DNA of 10,244 nt. Origin: JBARCX01 sp049794535 (GTDB lineage: Bacteria; Pseudomonadota; Gammaproteobacteria; Xanthomonadales; Rhodanobacteraceae). Every line of letters starts with the position of its first letter. The first letter of the stretch is position 1. This document shows positions 1-7,900 of this stretch, piece by piece. The notes below the pieces were generated by a model. It worked only from the letters and a program-made list of their open reading frames with translations, was not told the origin of the DNA and made no database searches. The translations under genes were made by a program, and so were the position numbers. Location of the stretch: NCBI GenBank assembly GCA_049794535.1, contig JBARCX010000117.1, forward strand, positions 1 through 10,244, written 5' to 3'.

Positions 1-2
1 CG

Positions 3-824
3 GATGCGGATATCCAGAACCTGAGTTCACGATTGCAGATCGCGCCACCACAAACGAGCGTGCTCGCCAGCGACGCACTCGGTTACACGCCAAGCTCTGC
101 CCAGCAGATAGCGACGCTGGTACGCAACGCGCCGGCGCAGCCGATCACGGGTAGCCGCCCGAGTCCTGCTGATTTCGCGGATGCGGAGCGAATTGATGCC
201 GCCACACAAGATCCACGTAGTGCGATCGGTACGGCATCTCGCAACCTGTCGCTCGATGCGAACTATGCGAGTAGCCCGCTCCTACGTCGGTCGGCCGCAC
301 AATCACTAGCAGGGCTTCAGGAGGGGGTGCAGCAGTCAGGCGCACAAGCGACCCAAGCGCAAGATGGTCTGGCACAAACGGCGGCTCAAGGTGCCAATGA
401 GTTGGCGGCGGAGAATCTGCGTGGGCAATTCGGCCTGGCCAATACGAACATGGAGCTTCAGAAGGCACAGCTCCAACGCGAACAGCACCCAATAACGAAT
501 GCGGATGGAAGCATTTCACTTTTGAACTTGAATAATGGAGTGGCCACGCCAGCGAAGAACGCGGATGGATCGCCGGTAAAGGTGCTGATGCCAAAGGATG
601 ACGCGAACACCAAGCGCACCAATGAAATGATGGACGGCATTTCGAAAACCGCTGGCGAGCTCGCCAAGAATTGGATTCCACCGGCTGGATCTCCCTCAGA
701 TGCGCAGCCACCGATAGCTCAACTGCGCGAGAACGCTGCTCGCCTTGCTGGTGCTCGTATCGGCACTGATCCGCGAACTGGGCAGCGAGTAGCCATGATC
801 AATGGTCAGGTGATGCCCCTATGA
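3..824 (+). CDS. Phage protein of unknown function, helical, 5'-partial (273 residues in window)
   Basis: I do not recognise a family with a known function. The frame is open to the left edge, so the true start most likely lies upstream. The only possible start near the edge is a TTG at 33 with no convincing ribosome-binding site. The visible protein is rich in Ala, Gln and Asn. Roughly positions 300-485 would form a long helix or coiled coil with many Gln, Ala, Leu and Glu residues. A polar stretch follows with two NADGS repeats (about 499-513 and 559-573), then a Pro-rich segment and a compact basic C-terminus. There is no cysteine, signal peptide or membrane segment. The stop codon overlaps the start of the giant downstream gene, so the two are probably translationally coupled. 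A position directly before a giant virion-type polyprotein suggests a structural or internal virion protein, but that is inference from context only. Confidence 0.85.
   Translation, partial: DADIQNLSSRLQIAPPQTSVLASDALGYTPSSAQQIATLVRNAPAQPITGSRPSPADFADAERIDAATQDPRSAIGTASRNLSLDANYASSPLLRRSAAQSLAGLQEGVQQSGAQATQAQDGLAQTAAQGANELAAENLRGQFGLANTNMELQKAQLQREQHPITNADGSISLLNLNNGVATPAKNADGSPVKVLMPKDDANTKRTNEMMDGISKTAGELAKNWIPPAGSPSDAQPPIAQLRENAARLAGARIGTDPRTGQRVAMINGQVMPL
808..814 (+). promoter_or_regulatory. Ribosome-binding site for the giant gene
   Basis: AGGTGAT at 808-814 matches part of the extended Shine-Dalgarno complement (AGGAGGTGATC). It lies six bases before the ATG at 821, inside the end of the upstream gene. 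In the giant gene's frame the previous stop is a TGA at 767-769, and no ATG, GTG or TTG lies between it and 821. This fixes 821 as the most upstream possible start. The ATGA overlap at 821-824 allows terminating ribosomes to reinitiate. Confidence 0.7.
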
Positions 825-1915
825 CCGACGCGAGCGGAATTCAGTGGGATGATGAAGCGCCAGCACAGGGATCACCAACGCTAACGCGGCAGCCGGTTTC
901 GTCGAACGCTTCACCTACCGCTTCTCCTACGACAAATGGCATTGTGTGGGATGACCAAAAGGCAGCCCAGCCGTCGGCTGCCGCTCCAGCAGATAGCGGT
1001 AAGGTTGCATGGCTGAAGCAGCAGTTGGGTGGTAGTGGGGATCAAGACTATGGCCAAGGCCTCGGATACCTGATCGATAATCCTGTCACGCGTGGTTTGG
1101 GTCAGGCAGCCAACACCATTGGCACCGGCGCAAGCGAGATCGCTCAGCGCGGTGTTGGTTTGGTAAGCCCAGATGCTGCAGCTTGGTTGAAGCGAAACGT
1201 CACGACGCCTATGGCTGAGCGTGGCCAGCAGTTAGAGACTCCTAAGTCGGCAGGTCTCGGCTCCGACGCAGTCCAGTTCCTGAGCAACTTGGGTGGGCAG
1301 CTTGATGCTGCGGGTCTTACTGCTGGTGTTGGTCCAGAAGCAGAAGCCGCATCCGCCACGCCTGGAATTGTCGGCAAGGTAGCTAGCTACCTAACGCCAT
1401 CGGCGTTGCGCGGAGCCAGTCTCTTGGGTGTCACCGGTGCAGGTAATGATGCTGCCCAGACGGAAGCGCAGGGCGGTGCGCCTGTATCGAATGCGAAGCT
1501 GGCAGGAATGGCTCTGACGGACACGGCCGCCAACTTGGTACCGATGGCGCGATCAGGCTGGAACCTCCCAACACGTTTGCTATCTGGCGCAGCAGCCGGT
1601 GAGGCATCCAACGAAGCGCAGAACTACATCAACGGCAACCCAGCGGGTACCGGTGCGTTGGTCGCCGCGACGATGGGTGCAGGTCTCGGTTTCCTGCACC
1701 GCGCTCCGGTGGCGGTGCCGCATCCTGACGCGGCACCGGGCTCGCTGTCCGACGTTGTAAACACGCTGCATGAAACGAACGCCGCGCAGAGCACCGCTGT
1801 AGCTGGTGCCGATCAGCCTGTCGTCACGGCGCCCGTCGCTGCCGCACAAGCAGCCTCGCAGACACGCGTACAGCCTGCGTCGCCACCGTGGATTGATCCG
1901 ATCACCGGAGAACTA
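821..1915 (+). other. N-terminal region of the giant protein: WDD repeats, then Gly/Ala-rich segment
   Basis: Residues 1-365 contain no enzyme motif. Two short copies of a G-I-x-W-D-D motif lie at residues 6-11 and 40-45, joined by a Ser/Thr/Pro/Ala linker. Such WDD repeats are common near the N-terminus of phage virion proteins and may be a docking or packaging signal (inference). Residues 80-300 are rich in Gly, Ala and Leu and include a weakly hydrophobic segment at 277-292. That could be a membrane-active or tightly packed helix. From about 300 the sequence is low complexity, with many Ala, Val, Pro and Gln, and looks like a flexible linker. Confidence 0.6.
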
Positions 1916-4900
1916 GGAACACCATCGAAGGACGATCTAACATCCGCGCTGGCCAGCCACATGCTCCAGCAGCGCCAAGCCACCGGTGACATGCGCGTCA
2001 ATACCCAGCAAATAGCCGATGCATGGGGCGTCCCGAAAGACCAGGTAGCGCGTGCGCGTAGCAACGCGACCCAGATGGCCATGGATCAGATTGCACAGGA
2101 CGAGCGCGCTGCAATGAATCCGCAGCAGGCTCAGACCGATCAGGGGGCACAATCGGGGGCAGCCCCGCGCAGCTTTGGAGATATCCAGAGCGACATTGAT
2201 CAGACGCATGACGCCGCTTCCCAGCGCTTTGATCAGGCTCTTCAGCTCAAGTCCGCTGCGCAGCCATCGGAAAATACGGACACGACAGATCCTGCGGTGC
2301 AATCAGCTCTTGCCAATGGCACCGCGCCCGGCCAGCCACTACACCCATGGACACCGATCAACGATAGCGTCAGCGTTCCATACACAGGAGGTGTTTCGAC
2401 CGATGGTCGAACCATCCTCATGGATCATGCGATGCCGGATACCGTCACGGTCGATGGCAAAGACATTCCGGCCAAAGACCCGGTGGCGTATCACGAGAGT
2501 GTTGAATTCCCGTTGATGCATCTGAGCGGGCCGATGTCTGATGGCGATCTGCAGGGCCTAGCCGAACGTGCCGGTTTCAAGTCGGCTGACGAGCTACCCA
2601 ATCAGGCAGCGGTGCAGGATCTCAAAGACGGTAAAGCGCTGGACTATGCGAAAGCGCACCAGATCGCCACATTGTCCGAAAACCACTATGTGCGCCAGAA
2701 GTACAACGTCGATCCGGATAAGTACCAGGCGGCGCTGACAGACGCGATTGATACTGCTCGCAAAGAAGCACCAGGTGCTAGCGATGTCCCGAGCAACCTA
2801 GACCCTAAGCCCTATGTAGACATGGGTGAGGACTCGCTTGCTAAGGGCATTGAGCCTGGTGATCACGAGGTCGATACCAATGCAAATGACAGCACTGCAA
2901 ACCCTTCGGATGTTGCGCAGGCAGCAGCAAGTGCCGAGACTTCAGGCAAGGCAGATGAGAAGTCTGCTACGGACAATGCAGCAGGACAAGCTGGTGGTAC
3001 CCAAGAGCCTGCAGTCCCTATGCGAGCTGATGTGGCTAGTGAACGTTCTGCCGGTGCCACCGACACTCCACTGAAGGTTGCTCGAACTGCCACTGAAATT
3101 ACTGGCCCCAAGACCCCGCCTGCTGGCGGGGTTTCTGCATCTGCGGATGTTGCGGGCAAAGATAATGCGCGGCCAAGTGCAGCAGCGCGTGACGCCGAAG
3201 GTTTTCGAGTCAAAACGCCAGATGGCGAAATGAATGGTCGATCACATGTCGATCAGCTTGTACGCGATGGCTACACCAAAGTGGAAAGCACACGTGCCGG
3301 CGACAAGATGGTGCACTCGCTGGTCAATGATGCAGGCGAGCACGAGCCAATCAAAGCGCGTCAGCTGAAGTACGCGCACGAAGCCACCGCCCGGGCGGGC
3401 GAACTCTCTGCGCGTTCGCCGATCGATAACGCCGCGCATGAGGCTGCGACGTCACCGCACAACGATCTACCAGAGCCCACGCCAGCGCAGATCGATGCGG
3501 GCAACTACAAGAAGGGCCATGTGCAGGTTCATGGTATGGACATCAGCATCGAGAACCCAAAGGGCTCGACGCGTAGTGGTGTCGGCGAAGATGGCAAGCC
3601 GTGGTCGCACGAGATGAGCGATCACTACGGTTATGTGCGTGGCACTGTCGGCGCCGATGGCGATCACGTCGATGTCTACGTTGGGCCGAAGCCTGATAGC
3701 AAACGCGTGTTTGTGGTCGACCAGATCGATCAGAAGACCGGTGCGTTTGATGAGCACAAGGCGATGATCGGCTTCACCAACAAATCCGATGCAGTGCGCG
3801 CGTATAAGTCGAATTTCGATCCAGGCTGGAAGGTTGGGCCGGTCACGGACATGAACGTCGACCGCTTTAAAAACTGGTTGAAGAATGGTGATACTAAGAA
3901 GCCAGCCAGCGGCTTATTGCAGGCTTCCAAAGGCTCTGCTGAATCTCAGAAGGTGTTGTTCCGCAAGGACGAACCGATCAAGGGTGAGTCACCTTTCTAC
4001 TCGGCTGCTTTACGCACCGTAGAGGAAGCCAAGGGTGCGCCAAAGCAGGCGGATGCTGCTGGTTGGAAAGGCTGGTTGGATGGTGCAGTACGCCGCGGCG
4101 ACATGAAGCAGAGCGAACGTGATTGGCTTGGTATCGACCAGTGGTTAAAGGATCAGACGGGCAAGGTTTCTCGCGATCAGTTAACCAAGTTCGTGCGTGA
4201 CAACCAAGTAGAGATTAAGGAAGTAACGCGAGGGGGTGACGGTGATGGCTACGTAAGAGATACGGATGGGAATCGCGTTCAAGATGGTCAGGGAGGGTTC
4301 GTTGAGCGAGCCAAAAATGGGCCCACGAAATTCAGTCAGCACCAGCTGCCGGGCGGCGAAAACTACAAAGAGCTATTACTGGCGATCCCAGAACAAAAGA
4401 CTACAAAGCCGTATAACAAGTGGTTGCATGAGAACTACACCGGAGTGGATTCACCGGAAGCACAGTCGCTGTATTCGACGCAGCAGGAGCCGGGAAAAAA
4501 TTTCACGTCCGGTCATTTCGATACTCCCAATGTTCTAGCTCATGTCCGCTTCAATGAGCGCACCGATACGGACGGTAGGAAGGTGCTTTTTCTGGAAGAG
4601 GTGCAGAGCGACTGGCACCAGTCGGGTAGGAAAAATGGATATGCCAATGAGCCGGTAGCCGCACGGTTCGACACCAAAGAAAAGGCAGAGAAGGCAAACG
4701 CACGAGTTGGTGGAACAGGTGCGGTGCAGGTTGGCGATCAATGGTCATTTATACCGAACTCCAGCAAGCGTGTTCCAAACGCTCCATTCAAGAGTACGAC
4801 GCAATGGTCGATGCTCGCATTCAAGCGGATGGTGCGTTACGCCGCTGAGCACGGAATGGATCGCATTGCGTGGACAACCGGCGATCAGCAAGCTGCGCGC

Positions 4901-7900
4901 TATGACCTAAGCAAGCAGGTCGACAGCATCTTGCACTCTAAAAATGCGGATGGAACGTACAAGGTCAGTGCTGTGGTGAATCACTACGGGAACATGCTTG
5001 GAGAGCGTATTCCCGAGGATGAACTCGAAAACCACGTCGGCAAGGAAGTAGCCAAGAAGATCGTTGCTGGCGAAGGGGCGCGTACCGCAGTTAGTACTCC
5101 CATGGATGAGCCTCAGCGATATATGAATCAGTTGTCGGGCGTCGATCTCAAGGTCGGCGGGGAAGGCATGAAAGCCTTCTACGACAAGATGCTTCCCAAT
5201 GAGGTGAACAAGTGGGCTAAACCCTTTGATGCAAAGGTAGGTAGCACTGACATACCTGCAGAACGCGTAGGAAGCCAGTACGCCTATACCGGTCCAGAGC
5301 ACTCGCTTTCTGACGTAGAAAAGTTGTTTAAGACGACGAGCGAAGGCGGCCCCGGTGAATACATCTCGCCTCTGACGGGTAAGAAGCTCGACACCCAGAT
5401 CAATAGGGTAGCCAATCAGCAGGCTGTAAAGCCGATCCTGAAAGCTATGCGGGATGGATCTTCATTCAAAGATGCGATCGAGCGAAATGGCGATGATCTT
5501 ACAGCCCACACTGCTGGCGAGTTGTTTGGCGGTGAACTGAGTCCACGGGAGCAGCTAACGGCGACCAGCACGCACAGCATCGATATCACTCCAAAGATGC
5601 GTGAGGCCGCGCTGGGAGGGATGCCCCTGTTCAACAAAGAAGGCAAAGCTTCTGCTGGACACAATCAGCGCACCTCTGAGGTTGCCCATACCGCAAAAAT
5701 CAAGGATGCCACCGACCAGCTCACCTCACGCTGGAAAGGTGATGACGTTCCTGCCGTACACGTGGTGCCAAACGTTGAAGCACTACCTGATCAGTTCAAG
5801 GTTGACCCGAACAGCTACAAGACGGCGCGCGGCGCCTATGACGGTAAAGGTGTCTGGGTTGTAGCAGACCGGCATGCAGATACGGCCGCTGGACATGCCG
5901 AATTGGTGCGCACGATCACCCATGAGGTCGTTGGCCACTATGGTGTTGAGCGCATCGTTAGTCGGGAGCTTGGTGCGGATGCCTGGTCTAAGATCCGCGA
6001 CTCGGTCACCCACCTGGAAACAGAAGGGAAGGGCAGCGATGCAATGAAGTCCGTGCTCGCGGACGTTCGTAAGCGCTACGGTTCCGATATCGATGCTGAC
6101 ACCTACGCACGTGAAACCCTTGCTGTCATGGCCGAGCGCGGCATCAAGAATGGATTACTTGATCGCGCCATCGCAGCGGTACGTCAGTTCGTACGTAAGA
6201 TGATGCCCGACCTCAAGCTGAGCGAGCACGAGCTACGCCAGCTGTTGGTGAAATCGGATGAGTATCTGCAACACGGTGAGAGCTACCGCGATCGCGTACA
6301 GAACCGTGCTGCAACGTCCTTCTCCCGTGATGGCTGGGATAAGGACTTTCCCGACACGGTAACGGCTCACACACCCGGCTTCGTACGCGATCACCCTGAT
6401 TACGCGGCAGCCAAGGCAGGTGATCCAGAAGCTGCGATGAGGCTAGCGCGAGACGCAGTCACGCATGAGTTCGTGCAGAAGGTCAAAGACGGCATTCCAG
6501 AAGGTAGTGATCCCGTCATCGTGCCGGTGATGGCACGCGAAGCTGGCGGCGAGAACCGCATTCCCCAGATGGCCGCCGAAGTGTTGGCTGATCGCCTCGG
6601 TCTGAAGACCGACGACAACATCATGCAGACGGATAAGGTGTCTCGCAGTGGTTCTGATGCCATCCATCGACTGGCCAATCAGCCTGCATTCGATGGCAAG
6701 GTAGAACCAGGCCGCAACTACGTGTTGCTGGATGACACGTTGGCGCAGGGTGGCACATTGGCACAGCTCAAGACCCATATTGAGCGTGAGGGAGGCCATG
6801 TGGTGCTCGCCACATCCTTGACCGCAAAGGATTACTCGCGCAAGCTGGCGCTGGATCCAGATACGTTGAGGAAAGTTCGTGGTCGCTTCGGTCCCATCGA
6901 AAGTTGGTGGAAACAGCAATTCGGTCACGGCTTCGACGGCCTCACCGAATCAGAAGCGCGCGCCATCCTCACGTACGACAAAGGACGTCTATCGCCTGAT
7001 GCCCTCCGAAATCGCGTCGATGCGGGACGGATTCCAGAAATCCAGCGCGTGGGCGAAGCAGCAGTTGGCGATCGACCCGGAGCTGAAGCATCTGGGTCCA
7101 GCGGGCGGCAAACCGATAGCCCTGCGTTCAAAGAGTTCTTCGGCGACAGCAAAGTAGTCGACAAAGCGGGTCAGCCGCTACCTGTCTATCACGGCACGTC
7201 TGAGTCATTTCATACGTTCGAGACGGAGCGGCTTGGTCATTCCACTGGGCACATGACGGCACCGCTGGGGACGTTCTTCGCCGAAGATCGCGCAAAAGCG
7301 CAGCGGTACGCAGAGCAGGCTTCGAAGGGTGTGCCGGCTGACGAGCGCGTGGTCGACGCTTACCTGTCGATCCAGCATCCGTATGAGATGGCGACCAAGC
7401 CGTTTATGGATATCGACAGTCAGGAAGAGGCTCGCGCTTTGCGTGCAAAACTGATGGACCAAGGCTACGACGGCATTCATATCAAGGAATTTGGTCAGTG
7501 GATTTCCTTTCATCCGGAGCAGATCAAGAGCGCCAGCGAGAATCGGGGCAGCTTCGATAAGAGCAACCCGAACATCTACTTCCGTAAGGATGTTGATGAC
7601 AGTGGCCGCCCTGATGACCCCGATAAGCCCAGGCGCCCCTTTAGCCATGCTGCTGATTCCATCGAGGCGATGCAGGAGGCCATGCCGCACTTGGACGACG
7701 GTGCCATGCAGCGCGCGAAGGACTGGGTATCAGGGAAGGTCCAGGATCTAAAGCCGAAGACCTTGCAGTTCCTGCAGCTGCGCCACGTGCTCGAGCTGAT
7801 GGAAGACAGCAAGAATTTCCCCGCGGCGAAGCAATACGCCGACACCTACCAACGCATGGACGCTGACCGTACGGGCATGATCAATACGGTGGCCAAAGAA

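Noticed and set aside
145..711. 188-codon open frame on the minus strand
   Set aside because: It is opposite the upstream gene, with a His/Ser/Pro/Trp-rich translation typical of an antisense shadow and no start signal or partner gene.
33..824. TTG at 33 as the true start of the upstream gene
   Set aside because: The frame is open to the left edge and there is no convincing Shine-Dalgarno sequence before 33, so the gene is better treated as 5'-partial.
2175..2516. 113-codon plus-strand frame beginning at 2175
   Set aside because: It is out of frame within the giant gene and has an Arg/Ser-rich shadow-like translation. Only its last 37 codons follow a good ribosome-binding site, and these are noted separately at low interest.
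3111..3136. A working transcription terminator
   Set aside because: The T-tract is poor and the site lies inside an uninterrupted coding frame with conserved domains downstream, so it is kept only as a hairpin.
6443..6928. 161-codon minus-strand frame opposite the phosphoribosyltransferase-like domain
   Set aside because: The plus strand here encodes a recognisable domain; the antisense translation has no family resemblance.
6879..7157. 92-codon plus-strand frame overlapping the phosphoribosyltransferase to ADP-ribosyltransferase junction
   Set aside because: The main frame stays open and keeps conserved motifs on both sides, so this is neither a separate gene nor a sign of a frameshift.
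7205..7690. 161-codon minus-strand frame opposite the ADP-ribosyltransferase-like domain
   Set aside because: It is a shadow of a clearly conserved plus-strand domain.
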